Assembly (NCBI RefSeq): GCF_012932565.1
Contig: NZ_JABBYJ010000002.1
Span: 248,001 to 312,000 of the forward strand
Direction: 5' to 3'
Length of the DNA stretch: 64,000 nt
From: Sneathiella limimaris
Lineage (GTDB): Bacteria > Pseudomonadota > Alphaproteobacteria > Sneathiellales > Sneathiellaceae
This document shows positions 34,497-46,539 of the stretch, in pieces. The translations under genes were made by a program, and so were the position numbers. Position 1 is the stretch's first letter. Each line of letters begins with the position of its first letter. The notes beneath the pieces are model-generated. The model made no database searches. It had not been told where the DNA came from and saw nothing but the letters and a program-made list of their open reading frames with translations.

Positions 34497-35150
34497 TTAA
34501 TCCTGATCTAAAACCGGCTTAATCTCAATCAAGCCAACACGGATGAGAATGCTCTGAATGTAGTTTGCCTTCACAACCCTAAAGAGACGCTCCACGTCTT
34601 CTTCGGTCTCAGCAAACATCTTGCGAAGCGCAAGTCCCCTCAAAATGACAAGAAGAGACGCTCTCCAGGAGATTTTCTCAGCATCTTCAGCGTCAAAATC
34701 GTGAATAAGCTTCAACCACTGGGCATCCCTTTTGATCTCCAACGTTGAAAGCGCTTCGCGGATGGAGTCTGACATTTCGGGGTTCAGTCGGCCGTTAACG
34801 GCGAGTTCCATGAAAACGGCGTAAGTGTCACTTTTATACCCGTCCCAATAAATATCGACAATTTGCTCCAGCCTCTCAAGGCGTTCAACAGTCTGTAAAC
34901 CCTTGTGATCAAGTTGGGCAGTCATGTCATCCACGACCTTGATCACGACTTCGCGCAACAACTCATAGGGACTGGAAAAGTGATATTGGACGGCACCACG
35001 GGTCAACCCGGCCATTTCTGCAACTTCTGCTGTCGTGAATTTGGAGGCGCCCTTGTCCCTGATCAACTCAAATGCAGCCAGAATCAGTTTAGATCGAGTT
35101 TCCTCGCGCCGTTGTTGTTGTGTTCTGCGCTGAGGTGCCTGCGCTCCCAT
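34497..35150 (-). CDS. TetR family transcriptional regulator
   Basis: This 217-residue regulator has the N-terminal helix-turn-helix (about residues 18-64) with KLILAAFELIRDKGASKFTT and AEVAEMAGLTRGAVQYHFSS, the latter being the recognition helix, and a helical ligand domain of the TetR_C type. An N-terminal Gln/Arg-rich tail (PQRRTQQQRREE) precedes it. It is divergent from the alpha/beta hydrolase gene across 512 bases that hold a palindrome in a promoter-like setting, so that gene may be its target. Ligand unknown. Confidence 0.93.
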   Translation of the reverse strand: MGAQAPQRRTQQQRREETRSKLILAAFELIRDKGASKFTTAEVAEMAGLTRGAVQYHFSSPYELLREVVIKVVDDMTAQLDHKGLQTVERLERLEQIVDIYWDGYKSDTYAVFMELAVNGRLNPEMSDSIREALSTLEIKRDAQWLKLIHDFDAEDAEKISWRASLLVILRGLALRKMFAETEEDVERLFRVVKANYIQSILIRVGLIEIKPVLDQD

Positions 35151-35662
35151 ACTCGATATCCCTCAGTTGTCATTCCACCCGTTATCTCTCGAGCGTTGTT
35201 TACCGTTGTTTTTGTTATTTAATAAACAAAATCATCCTACAGATTTCCAATTCCATTTCAATAGCCATCAATTTTGAAAAAAAATGACAAAAAGTCAAAA
35301 TTCCTCTTGATACATTCATTCATGAATGTTAGTTTCATTTTCAAGAAGAACAATAAGGGGGAACTAGTCAGTGCAGGGTGTGCGTCTAAAACCCCCAACC
35401 TTATGTTTTCTTCCTTGATTACTCTGCTGGGCTTTCTCAGGATCCAAGCTGTTATTGATGGGATCACTACTGCTTAGATCATTACACGTCTCCAAGACAA
35501 AAAGCCTCCCCTGGTAAACCGAGAAGCCCAGCAACCTTTCTTCCGAATACTATGTTACTTTGTGTCTCGATCCGATCCATTGATTTGATCTCAGCCTTTA
35601 CCTCCCCTGCCCTTAAAAGATAATGTTGAGAACCCACTCAACCATTCTGTCCGGGGAGTTTT
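35151..35662. other. 512-base gap between tetR and the alpha/beta hydrolase: promoter and structured leader
   Basis: I see no convincing protein gene here; the short frames have no ribosome site or codon logic. Visible elements are a TTGATA (35307-35312), 17-base spacer and TAGTTT promoter-like pair whose spacer holds the palindrome CATTCATGAATG (35317-35328); a possible 15-codon frame from GTG at 35371 behind GGGGG; and a long-range inverted repeat GCTGGGCTTTCTC (35426-35438) with GAGAAGCCCAGC (35521-35532). Confidence 0.4.
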
Positions 35663-36565
35663 ATGACAACGGAACTTAACCATATAAAGGCGGGTTGCCT
35701 TAATGTCGCTTATCGCGATTCAGGCCCTTCTGAAGCCCCTGTCGCAATTCTGCTGCATGGCTTCCCCTATGACATATGTAGCTATAATGAAGTCTCAAGG
35801 ATCCTTAACGGGCGCGGCATCCGGACAATCACACCTTATCTTCGCGGTTATGGCGCAACTGAATTTCTGTCACCAGACATTCCTCGCTCTGGTGAGCAAG
35901 CGGCACTTGGATCCGACTTACTCGCCCTGATGGACGCACTTTCACTTTCAGATGCAGTTGTCGCTGGCTATGACTGGGGCGGACGCGCAGCCTGTATAGT
36001 ATCAGCGCTATGGCCTGATCGTGTCAGCGGTCTGGTCAGTGGCGGTGCAGGCTATAATATCCAGGATATTAAAAACTCCGCGAAGCCAATTAACCCTGAA
36101 GACGAAGTTCGGTATTGGTATCAGTATTATTTTCATTTGGATCGGGGTCGCAATGCGCTCAGAGACAATCGAAAAGAACTCTGCAAATTCATATGGAAGT
36201 TATGGTCGCCTAGTTGGGAATTTGACGACAAGACATATGAGGAAACAGCCGCGTCTTTTGAAAATGGCGATTTTGTTGACGTCGTTGTCCATTCCTACCG
36301 CCATCGATTTGCGAATATAGCGGGAGACCCAAAATTTGCTGATATAGAAGAAAAACTCGCTCGCCAACCGCTCATCACTGTTCCATCCATCATCCTACAA
36401 GGCGCAGACGATACGGTCGACCCTCCCACAGATATAGATACAGCAAAGGCTCATTTCACAGGCCCATATGAACGGCATATTCTAGCCGGAGTTGGTCACA
36501 ACATACCTCAGGAAGCGCCGCAGGAATTTGCAAAAGCTGTGGAAAAGCTGATCCATAAAGACTGA
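35663..36565 (+). CDS. alpha/beta hydrolase, epoxide hydrolase / haloalkane dehalogenase type
   Basis: This 300-residue hydrolase has the oxyanion motif LLHGFPYD (residues 31-38) and the nucleophile elbow AGYDWGGRAA, with Asp104 in place of Ser, which marks the epoxide hydrolase and haloalkane dehalogenase group. The catalytic His lies in GVGHNIPQEAP near residue 277, after the acid segment LQGADDTVDPPTD. A cap domain (about 145-215) is rich in Tyr, Trp and Arg. The start has GGGGAG upstream. It is divergent from TetR and may be controlled by it. Confidence 0.88.
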   Translation: MTTELNHIKAGCLNVAYRDSGPSEAPVAILLHGFPYDICSYNEVSRILNGRGIRTITPYLRGYGATEFLSPDIPRSGEQAALGSDLLALMDALSLSDAVVAGYDWGGRAACIVSALWPDRVSGLVSGGAGYNIQDIKNSAKPINPEDEVRYWYQYYFHLDRGRNALRDNRKELCKFIWKLWSPSWEFDDKTYEETAASFENGDFVDVVVHSYRHRFANIAGDPKFADIEEKLARQPLITVPSIILQGADDTVDPPTDIDTAKAHFTGPYERHILAGVGHNIPQEAPQEFAKAVEKLIHKD

Positions 36566-36591
36566 GCTTTCGATCAAGCTTCTATTGCAAT

Positions 36592-36625
36592 AAAAAAGCC
36601 AGTATCTATTCATAAAGATACTGGC
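36592..36625 (-). terminator. intrinsic terminator of the MaoC gene
   Basis: GCCAGTATCT (36598-36607) pairs perfectly with AGATACTGGC (36616-36625) around 8 bases; six T follow on the minus strand. It closes the acyl-CoA dehydrogenase-MaoC unit. Confidence 0.9.
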
Positions 36626-36650
36626 CAATCTTCATACTGTTTGGGCTGAT

Positions 36651-37115
36651 CTAGTCTTCGTCGCGACACTTCACCATGCGAAGTGGGGTATACTCGATTG
36701 CGACGGTGCCATCCTGCTTGGTGATTTTGTTCCGCGTCCGGACAAGCCCTCGCCCCTTGCGACTATTGCTTTTTCGCGATTCAATCACCTCACACTCAAC
36801 ATGGATCGTATCCCCGGCAAAAACAGGACCTTTAACGTCCAGTTCCATATTCAGAAATGCGAGCCCGGTATATTGCATGGTTGATTGCACAAGCAGCCCT
36901 TCTGCAAAAGAATAGACAAGCGCACCAGGAGCCACACGCCCCCGAATATCGGAATGTTTCTCCAGGTATTCTGTGTTCATAAACAACACTTCCTGCATTC
37001 CGGTTGCGTTGATGAAATTGACGATATCCGCTTCTGTCACAGTGCGACCAATGGTTTGAAATTGACGGCCGAGTGGCAAATCCTCGAAGAAAAGTCCTAA
37101 TCCAACAGTTTCCAT
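36651..37115 (-). CDS. MaoC family hotdog dehydratase
   Basis: This 154-residue hotdog protein has FFEDLPLGRQFQTIGRTVTE, DIVNFINATGMQEVLFMNTE and the substrate-tunnel block GRVAPGALVYSFAEGLL, as in MaoC-type (R)-enoyl-CoA hydratases; the usual hydratase Asp-His pair is not obvious (the position normally read as D-x-NPxH is NTEYLEKH here), so activity is uncertain. I set the start at the ATG at 37115 behind AAGGGAG; a longer frame would overlap the dehydrogenase gene. It follows that gene by 13 bases. Confidence 0.85.
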   Translation of the reverse strand: METVGLGLFFEDLPLGRQFQTIGRTVTEADIVNFINATGMQEVLFMNTEYLEKHSDIRGRVAPGALVYSFAEGLLVQSTMQYTGLAFLNMELDVKGPVFAGDTIHVECEVIESRKSNSRKGRGLVRTRNKITKQDGTVAIEYTPLRMVKCRDED

Positions 37116-37128
37116 GGTCAAAACTCCC

Positions 37129-38274
37129 TTAATCTGCGAAAGCCAGTCGGCCGATGATGTTCCGCTGGATCTGGTTTGTGCCTTCAACAATCTTCAATAC
37201 CTTGGCATCCCGGAAATACCGACCGATTGGATATTCGGATGAAATGCCCGCCGCACCAAAAAGCTGAACGGCATTTTCAGCAACCGTCATTGCTGTATCC
37301 GTTGCAAACAACTTGGACATCGCCGCCATGCCAGCAAGGTCATTGCCGCGAATACCATCATTCACCATTGCAGCGGCTTTATAGACCATAAGGCGGGAAG
37401 CCTCGGTTTGAGTTTCCATATCCGCAATCATCCAGCGCACGCCCTGAAAATCCGAAATGGCCTGACCAAAGGCCCGGCGCTCCCGAATGAAAGCTTTTGT
37501 ATGATCAATCGCACCTTGAGCAAGACCAACGGCTCGCGCCCCAATATAAGGGCGGGATTTGTTGAAGGCCTCCATGACGATTTTGAAACCCTTACCCTCT
37601 GGACCCAATCGGGCACTTTCGGGCACAAAGCAATCATTAAAAAAGAGCGGATTTGACGGCACACCCCGTGCCCCCATTTTATCCTCTTTTTTGCCAACCT
37701 CGAAACCTGGTGTTCCCCGGTCAACGATAAACATATTGATGTTACCAGTCCCATGCGCGTCACCAACCTTCGCCGCAACAACGACAAAGTCAGATACTTC
37801 CGCATTCGTACACCAGATTTTCTGGCCGTTAATGACATAGCCACCATCTTTTGGAACCGCACGAGTTTTAATGCCCGCAACGTCAGACCCACTTTGCGGC
37901 TCTGTTGTTGAGAAACAGCCTCGCAAATCACCCGACGCCAGGCCAGGAAGATACTTCTCTTTCTGCTCTTTACTGCCGCCGGCAAGAATGGCACCAAAAG
38001 GCAGCCACTGAACCAACAAAAGATAAGCCGTGTTATAGCAAATCCGGCCAAGCTCCTCGATCGCCAGGCAGCAGGAAATGCTATCTTCTGTTCCGCCATA
38101 TTCTTCGGGGAACGGCAATGTGAACAGTCCCAACTCTTTTAATAGGTCATACATGTCCTGAGGATATTCAGCCGTCTTGTCGATATCGTTCGCGCGGGGC
38201 GCAACTTTCTCATTAGCCACGCGACGGACAAGATCCCGCACGGCCCGTTGATCTTCTGTCAGTTCAAAATTCAT
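37129..38274 (-). CDS. acyl-CoA dehydrogenase
   Basis: This 381-residue flavoenzyme introduces the 2,3 double bond into an acyl-CoA. Family segments: FELTEDQRAVRDLVRRVANE, LPFPEEYGGTEDSISCCLAI, CFSTTEPQSGSDVAGIKTRA, YVINGQKIWCTNAEVSDFVV, the C-terminal GAAGISSEYPIGRYFRDAKV and the catalytic-base region VEGTNQIQRNIIGR, where Glu is in EGTNQIQ. It leads a two-gene unit with MaoC and is divergent from a LysR gene, which probably controls it. The chain-length specificity cannot be read from the sequence. Confidence 0.95.
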   Translation of the reverse strand: MNFELTEDQRAVRDLVRRVANEKVAPRANDIDKTAEYPQDMYDLLKELGLFTLPFPEEYGGTEDSISCCLAIEELGRICYNTAYLLLVQWLPFGAILAGGSKEQKEKYLPGLASGDLRGCFSTTEPQSGSDVAGIKTRAVPKDGGYVINGQKIWCTNAEVSDFVVVAAKVGDAHGTGNINMFIVDRGTPGFEVGKKEDKMGARGVPSNPLFFNDCFVPESARLGPEGKGFKIVMEAFNKSRPYIGARAVGLAQGAIDHTKAFIRERRAFGQAISDFQGVRWMIADMETQTEASRLMVYKAAAMVNDGIRGNDLAGMAAMSKLFATDTAMTVAENAVQLFGAAGISSEYPIGRYFRDAKVLKIVEGTNQIQRNIIGRLAFAD

Positions 38275-38411
38275 GAGGCTCTACTTTGTTTTTTGTTTGG
38301 ATCACTCTTCCTATCAACTGTCTCAGCAGCTTTGCATAGTAAAGAGGAAATTGGGTAGGTTGGAAACAGGGCTCGTCCTACCTTGTCGTTATTTTTTCTA
38401 ACTATCTCAAA

Positions 38412-38468
38412 ATATTGAGGCATCATCCAATATATTATTCGACAAATTTTGATATATTTTATATATCA
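38412..38468. promoter_or_regulatory. inverted repeats in the acyl-CoA dehydrogenase / lysR intergenic region
   Basis: ATATTG (38412-38417) and CAATAT (38428-38433) form an interrupted palindrome with a 10-base spacer, a common LysR box geometry. A second repeat, TGATATAT-TTT-ATATATCA (38450-38468), ends 5 bases before the LysR start codon. Both are candidate LysR binding sites; binding is inferred. Confidence 0.55.
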
Positions 38469-38473
38469 CCTTA

Positions 38474-41459
<2,986 letters not shown>

Positions 41460-41661
41460 TCACTGGCCTGCAGGTGTTATTTTCTTTATTTTAAGAGTTT
41501 ATTATTCCGAAAGATATTTTACAATATAATACATCTTCCGGGCGAACTTCATGGGGGTGAAGTGAAAAATCAGCTTCTAAAAGACCTGGGTAACTTGAAA
41601 TATAGTATGGAGCTAACTCTCTGAGACTACTATTTCATAAGAGAAAATTTGAGTACCAAGT

Positions 41662-44358
41662 ATGACAGAAACGCAAAAGCTAGACCAGTTTGTCAGCGCC
41701 TTTCTGGACTGGAGCAGTCTGGACGAAACCAACCTATCTGGTGGTTTAAAAATACTAGCCGACTGTTTCGGCGCGACCTGCGTAATTGCCAGCGTTCTTT
41801 CCAAAAAAGACAAAACCATTCTTCAGAGCTGGCAGGCTCCAGAAAACCTCTCAACTAATTTTCGTGCCTTAACAGATGAATACCTGGTCGATCACTCAGA
41901 AGACTACGACACTCATCCCCAGTGCAGAAACTTTGAAGGATCTTCTTTTCGGGCTAAATCTTTCGCTTTTCAAGACCAGCAAGGTGAACTTGTTTATGAT
42001 GTGACGCTTTGGGGTGATCTCTCCATCAACCTCTTGGAAACTGAAAAACTCTTCCTGAGGATGGCGTGTCAGGCCCTATCGCAAAAAATGCGGGAGCAAA
42101 TTTCGCCAGACAATAAAGTAGCGGCCATGATTGTGGACGCCTTTAATGCCATGGATGATGGGATCATTGTGTACGACTCTGATCTGAATGTGGTTGCCTT
42201 TAACAAAAGGCAGAAACGCCTCTTCCCTTCTGTCGCCAGTTCCATGTCTGTGGGTGTCGCATATGATACAATACTGCGCAAACAGCTGGAGGTTAACCCG
42301 CTCAACATCCCTCTGGATCAGCATGAGGACTGGGTCAAAAAACGCAAAAGGCAGCTGCGCCAGGATACTCATCAGGAAGAGCAAAAATTCGGCAGTGGTG
42401 AAACCATACGGCTGACGACACATAAAACACCATCTGGCGGTGCCGTGTCCGTCCGCAGCGACATAACTGAGCTTGTGGCTGCACGCCAAAAAGCCTTCGA
42501 AAATGAACAACTTTTCCGCGCTCTATTGATTGGCGCCCCAATCGCCCTTGTCATAATTTCCGATACAGAGATCCTTTATGCAAATGCCACAGCAGAAGAG
42601 TTTCTGGATGCTGAGGAAGGTCAGCTGGTCGGAATGAGTTTTGAGGAAATCAGTCCCGATATAGAATCCCGGAAACAGGTGGTGACCCACGTTCGTGAAT
42701 TTGGTCACCTGGATAACATTGAACAGGAACTTGTATCCCTTAAAGGGAACAAGAAAAGTTCAATGATGTCTGTGCGCAGTCTGACTTTCGAAGGGAAGGA
42801 CGCCTATTTCGTCTCCTTTATTGATGTCACAGAGCTGGTTGATATTCAAAACGCGTTGCGACTCAGTGAAGAGCAGAACCGAAACCTGCTGGAGATGGTC
42901 CCCGATGCCCTTATTGTTCAGGTTGATGGTGTTATTAAATATGTGAATCCCGCAGCAGTGCATATTTTCAATGCAGGTAGTGTGGAGAACATGATCGGCA
43001 ACCCAAGTCTGGAACTGGCAGCACCTGAAGTCAGGGATGAAATTCTAAAGTTCCGATCCAAAACCATGACGTCCCAAACCCCTGACATGATCCGCTCCAA
43101 GCATGTCAGATATGGCGGCGAAGTTTTTCACTCCGAACTTTTTTCTCAATCAGTTTCCTGGAATGGGGAAAAAGGAACACTGAGCTTTATTCGGGACCTA
43201 AATACCCAGATCGCCTACGAAGAGCAGTTGATCAGAAACGAAAATGAGATGCAGCTTGCCCAAGCCATCGGCAAATTCGGTCACTGGCGCATGAACACTG
43301 ACAATAGTGGTCTCTATTGGTCGGATGAACTCTTCAGGATTCATGGACTGGAACCAGGTTCAGTTGACATCAACTTTTCATATGCGGCCTCTTTCATTCA
43401 CGAAGAAGACCAACCCAGGCTTCGCCAAATCTTAAAGAACTGCATTGAGAACGGGAGTGTAGAGGAATACAAGACCCGGATCGTTCGTGCAGACGGTCAA
43501 ATCAGGTATTTGGAAGGGAAAGTTCACCCGACCTTCGACAGCGCCGGAACAATTACTGAAGTTTTCGGCGTTTCTCAGGACGTCACTGAACGACGGGAAC
43601 TTGAAAACAGGCTTCAACATTCGCAAAAGATGGAAGCCATCGGCCAACTTACCGGTGGGATTGCCCATGACTTCAACAATCTACTCGCTGTCATTATTGG
43701 CAATGCAGAGTTGCTTTTGGAATCTATCCCCGAAAATCTATCGCACCTCAGAGGCCATATTGAGTCCATTCTCAATGCCTCGGAAAAAGGCAGCGACCTG
43801 ACGATGAACATGCTGGCTTTTGGCCGCACTCAGATGCTCAAGCCACGTGAAATCAGCCTCAATAATCATGTTCAAAAAATGGTACGGGTTTTGGAACGTA
43901 CTCTGGAAGAGAATATTGAAATCCAGGAAAATATTTCTGAGGAACTCTGGCCCTGCAAAGCGGATCCCGGACAACTTGAAAACGCAATCCTGAACATTGC
44001 CCTCAATGCTCGTGATGCGATGCCAAATGGCGGCAAACTTATCTTCACGTCCCGCAATGTCTATCTGGACGGGAAGGAGACATTGGATGAGGAAAAACCC
44101 ATTCCCGGTGACTATGCCTGCCTGACCATAACCGATACTGGTTGTGGTATCCCTGTAGACCAGCTCCCTCACGTTTTTGAACCGTTCTTCACTACAAAAG
44201 AAGTTGGCAAAGGCACAGGACTTGGTCTTTCCATGGTGTATGGATTTATCAAACAGTCAAAAGGGTATCTGCAAATCACCACTGAACAGGATATCGGCAC
44301 CCGGATCAGTTTCTATTTCCCTCGACTAACCGCAGAGAGATCTCTGGAAAAGGCTTAG
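41662..44358 (+). CDS. soluble multi-PAS sensor histidine kinase
   Basis: This 898-residue kinase has no transmembrane segment. A GAF-like N-terminal domain (about 1-145) is followed by four PAS-type domains (about 150-275, 280-400, 405-520 and 530-650; the last with [12 protein letters not shown] and [20 protein letters not shown]), a HisKA region with [20 protein letters not shown] (phospho-His near residue 668) and an HATPase domain with [31 protein letters not shown] and [14 protein letters not shown]. There is no receiver domain and no response regulator gene adjacent. It ends with a 4-base overlap on the convergent DUF1513 gene. The signal is unknown; PAS domains suggest redox or a small ligand. 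Confidence 0.9.
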   Translation: MTETQKLDQFVSAFLDWSSLDETNLSGGLKILADCFGATCVIASVLSKKDKTILQSWQAPENLSTNFRALTDEYLVDHSEDYDTHPQCRNFEGSSFRAKSFAFQDQQGELVYDVTLWGDLSINLLETEKLFLRMACQALSQKMREQISPDNKVAAMIVDAFNAMDDGIIVYDSDLNVVAFNKRQKRLFPSVASSMSVGVAYDTILRKQLEVNPLNIPLDQHEDWVKKRKRQLRQDTHQEEQKFGSGETIRLTTHKTPSGGAVSVRSDITELVAARQKAFENEQLFRALLIGAPIALVIISDTEILYANATAEEFLDAEEGQLVGMSFEEISPDIESRKQVVTHVREFGHLDNIEQELVSLKGNKKSSMMSVRSLTFEGKDAYFVSFIDVTELVDIQNALRLSEEQNRNLLEMVPDALIVQVDGVIKYVNPAAVHIFNAGSVENMIGNPSLELAAPEVRDEILKFRSKTMTSQTPDMIRSKHVRYGGEVFHSELFSQSVSWNGEKGTLSFIRDLNTQIAYEEQLIRNENEMQLAQAIGKFGHWRMNTDNSGLYWSDELFRIHGLEPGSVDINFSYAASFIHEEDQPRLRQILKNCIENGSVEEYKTRIVRADGQIRYLEGKVHPTFDSAGTITEVFGVSQDVTERRELENRLQHSQKMEAIGQLTGGIAHDFNNLLAVIIGNAELLLESIPENLSHLRGHIESILNASEKGSDLTMNMLAFGRTQMLKPREISLNNHVQKMVRVLERTLEENIEIQENISEELWPCKADPGQLENAILNIALNARDAMPNGGKLIFTSRNVYLDGKETLDEEKPIPGDYACLTITDTGCGIPVDQLPHVFEPFFTTKEVGKGTGLGLSMVYGFIKQSKGYLQITTEQDIGTRISFYFPRLTAERSLEKA

Positions 44359-45440
44359 ATTAGCGGGGTTAAATGGTTATCCCATGCCCCTTCCAGAACT
44401 TCGGCTTTTCCCGTCTCTTCAGTGCCAAAAGCCCCACGGCCCGAACTGAAAACGAACCCCTTCTCAGTAGGTCCAACACCACAAACATCTGCGATATGGC
44501 GCATCTCAACTGGCACCAGTTTGCGCCCTTCGAGCACAATCAGACTGTCCCCACGCGGACTGGAAATAGCAACTTTTGAATGATCGAGACTGCTCATGAC
44601 TGAGCCGATATACTGATGCAGGGATCTGGTCTTCTCGTTGGGAAGGTCAACAAATTCCAGTGTCGGTCTGTCCCATTTTTTGAGACCTAGAAGCGGGACT
44701 GTATCAAGCTTGTTCCCTTGATACTGGCAACCGAAAACAATCGATTTATCCGGCCCCTCTGCTAAGTGACGCAGAGAGAGTTTATGTAAATCCTTCGGGA
44801 CAGGGTAGTGGGCAATCGCTTTACCCTGCCGCACATCGATATAGGTCAGCCCGGGCGCCATCATCGGAATATTGAGCTTCTGACGGGGATAATCTGGGTG
44901 TGTGGAAATGCCACCGATTGCAACGACAGCCGTTCGCTGATCCGACATCAGGACAACCTGATGGGCACCAATCCCAAGACAATCGATCTGCCCCACATGC
45001 CGATAACCTTGTTCAACTTCATAAACCCCAAGGTAACTTCGGTCAGCCTCATAGTCATTTTCGGTAGCAAATAAGAAATGACCATCCGGGGAGTAAAATC
45101 CATGTCCAAAGAAATGCCGCCCTTCAGGGCAGGTAAATTCAGCTAATTGGGCATTTGACTTCAGGGATATGACCGTCGCGATGTTTCCCGGCCGACGTGA
45201 AAACAGGACGGCTTCCTGCCTTAACGCACTATAGGCACCGCCATGCCCCCGAACTGGAATTTCCACATTGCAGCGGATATCCCCCTCACTTGATATGACC
45301 GTCGCATATTGACGATCCTTTATCTGACTACTGGATAAATACAGGAGCTCTCGCTCCTTAGCGGCCCATGCCGGTTTTAGGGTCAGCAAGGCACTACTTG
45401 TTGCAATCCCTTTCAGGATTTGTCGGCGATTAATCTCCAT
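44355..45440 (-). CDS. Tat-exported DUF1513 beta-propeller protein
   Basis: This 361-residue protein starts MEINRRQILKGIATSSALLT, with the twin-arginine motif NRRQILK and a hydrophobic region ending KPAWA, so it is sent folded to the periplasm by Tat. The rest matches DUF1513, a repeat protein probably shaped as a propeller, with GHGGAYSALRQEAVLFSRRP, HFFGHGFYSPDGHFLFATEN and VGPTEKGFVFSSGRG. It is the last gene of the imelysin operon and its start overlaps the second imelysin gene by 11 bases. Function unknown; a role in iron handling follows from context only. Confidence 0.88.
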   Translation of the reverse strand: MEINRRQILKGIATSSALLTLKPAWAAKERELLYLSSSQIKDRQYATVISSEGDIRCNVEIPVRGHGGAYSALRQEAVLFSRRPGNIATVISLKSNAQLAEFTCPEGRHFFGHGFYSPDGHFLFATENDYEADRSYLGVYEVEQGYRHVGQIDCLGIGAHQVVLMSDQRTAVVAIGGISTHPDYPRQKLNIPMMAPGLTYIDVRQGKAIAHYPVPKDLHKLSLRHLAEGPDKSIVFGCQYQGNKLDTVPLLGLKKWDRPTLEFVDLPNEKTRSLHQYIGSVMSSLDHSKVAISSPRGDSLIVLEGRKLVPVEMRHIADVCGVGPTEKGFVFSSGRGAFGTEETGKAEVLEGAWDNHLTPLI

Positions 45441-46539
45441 CAAGTGAATTAAACCCCAAATTCAGACCAAGAAGCTCTGGATAAATCTCAGCGAGGAGGG
45501 TTTCAACCCCTTGCATGGGAACGGTCACATATTGCAAAAGCGCGTAAGTCTCCGGATCCTTGAGCAGGCTTGGATAGTCCTTTCCTGTTGCAATCAGCTT
45601 CTGAAGAGAGCTAATCACCTGATTAATTTCAAAATGGAATTGGTCCGCTGTTCCGCGATCTTCCTCGCTCAGTAATTTGCGAAAACCAAGGGTATCATGC
45701 AATTTTTCCAGTGACTGAAATCCTGCCAACAAAGCGGGTAGCGTCATCCCAGATCGCCTGAATGACGCCTTCTTTGGATTTGCCTTTGTCATCTCCTCCC
45801 CGAGGGATGGCTGCAGTTTAATGGCTTTTGCGATTTCAATGAACTCGACCGCGGATTTGAGGATTTCTTTTAATACCTCGTCAGTGGAACGATAGAGCGG
45901 ATTACTCGCAGATGGCTGGATCATCAAGCCACCAAAGGTGCCCATGCCGCTCCAGTTCGCATCAATTGTGTCGGCAATCTGCTCAATATTCGCAGCTATA
46001 CCTCTCGCAAAGGCACAGCGGCGAGCGCCGTCTGTTGTTGCCAATCTTTCTGAGTTTTTTCCGAACAGCAGAAATTCCAGCGCAGGCAACCCCTGGACAG
46101 CTACGCTTCTGCCACTGAAATCAGAGACATTTTCAGCCGGGTTTTTCTCCGCATCATAAAGAAGCTTTTGAACCTGCCGCAGTCCGCGGGACCTTGGATC
46201 CGGCCAGAAAAAGACCTTCTCCAGTCGGTTATCATCCCGCACGGGGCCAAAGCGGATCGGTTCGGCCGCCGACCAAGCCAAAACCAAGTCCCTAAAACGC
46301 AGACGAATATCTTCCAGGCCTTTCTCCGATGGCTCACCACAAAACCCCTCAAGCTGAAGGGTCAATGTTTCCGCCCTTTGGGCAAGCCCCTGATAGATTG
46401 GATGAATATATCCCTCAATAAAGGCCCTGGTCTGATCTGGTCCAAGCTCTCTTGCACTCACTGTCGATCGTTCTGCGATGAAGATACTTGCAATCAACAA
46501 AACGGACAAAAGGGAGCGGCGGTAGAACTTTCTAACCAT
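45430..46539 (-). CDS. imelysin family periplasmic protein (second copy, motif changed)
   Basis: This 369-residue exported protein (signal peptide to about residue 29, ERSTVSA) belongs to the imelysin/peptidase M75 family. The family motif G-x-H-x-x-E reads GLPALEFLLFG here, with the His replaced by Pro, while the first imelysin of the operon keeps it. Helical bundles include RFRDLVLAWSAAEPIRFGPV and FFWPDPRSRGLRQVQKLL. Its ATG overlaps the di-haem protein stop by 1 base (TGATG), so the two are translationally coupled. A role in iron uptake or storage in the periplasm follows from the Fur-linked operon. Confidence 0.9.
   Translation of the reverse strand: MVRKFYRRSLLSVLLIASIFIAERSTVSARELGPDQTRAFIEGYIHPIYQGLAQRAETLTLQLEGFCGEPSEKGLEDIRLRFRDLVLAWSAAEPIRFGPVRDDNRLEKVFFWPDPRSRGLRQVQKLLYDAEKNPAENVSDFSGRSVAVQGLPALEFLLFGKNSERLATTDGARRCAFARGIAANIEQIADTIDANWSGMGTFGGLMIQPSASNPLYRSTDEVLKEILKSAVEFIEIAKAIKLQPSLGEEMTKANPKKASFRRSGMTLPALLAGFQSLEKLHDTLGFRKLLSEEDRGTADQFHFEINQVISSLQKLIATGKDYPSLLKDPETYALLQYVTVPMQGVETLLAEIYPELLGLNLGFNSLDGD

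Noticed and set aside
35258-35477. Two overlapping short frames (67-69 codons) on opposite strands in the tetR-hydrolase gap
   Set aside because: They have no ribosome site, family match or codon periodicity, and lie over an inverted repeat; they are treated as non-coding.
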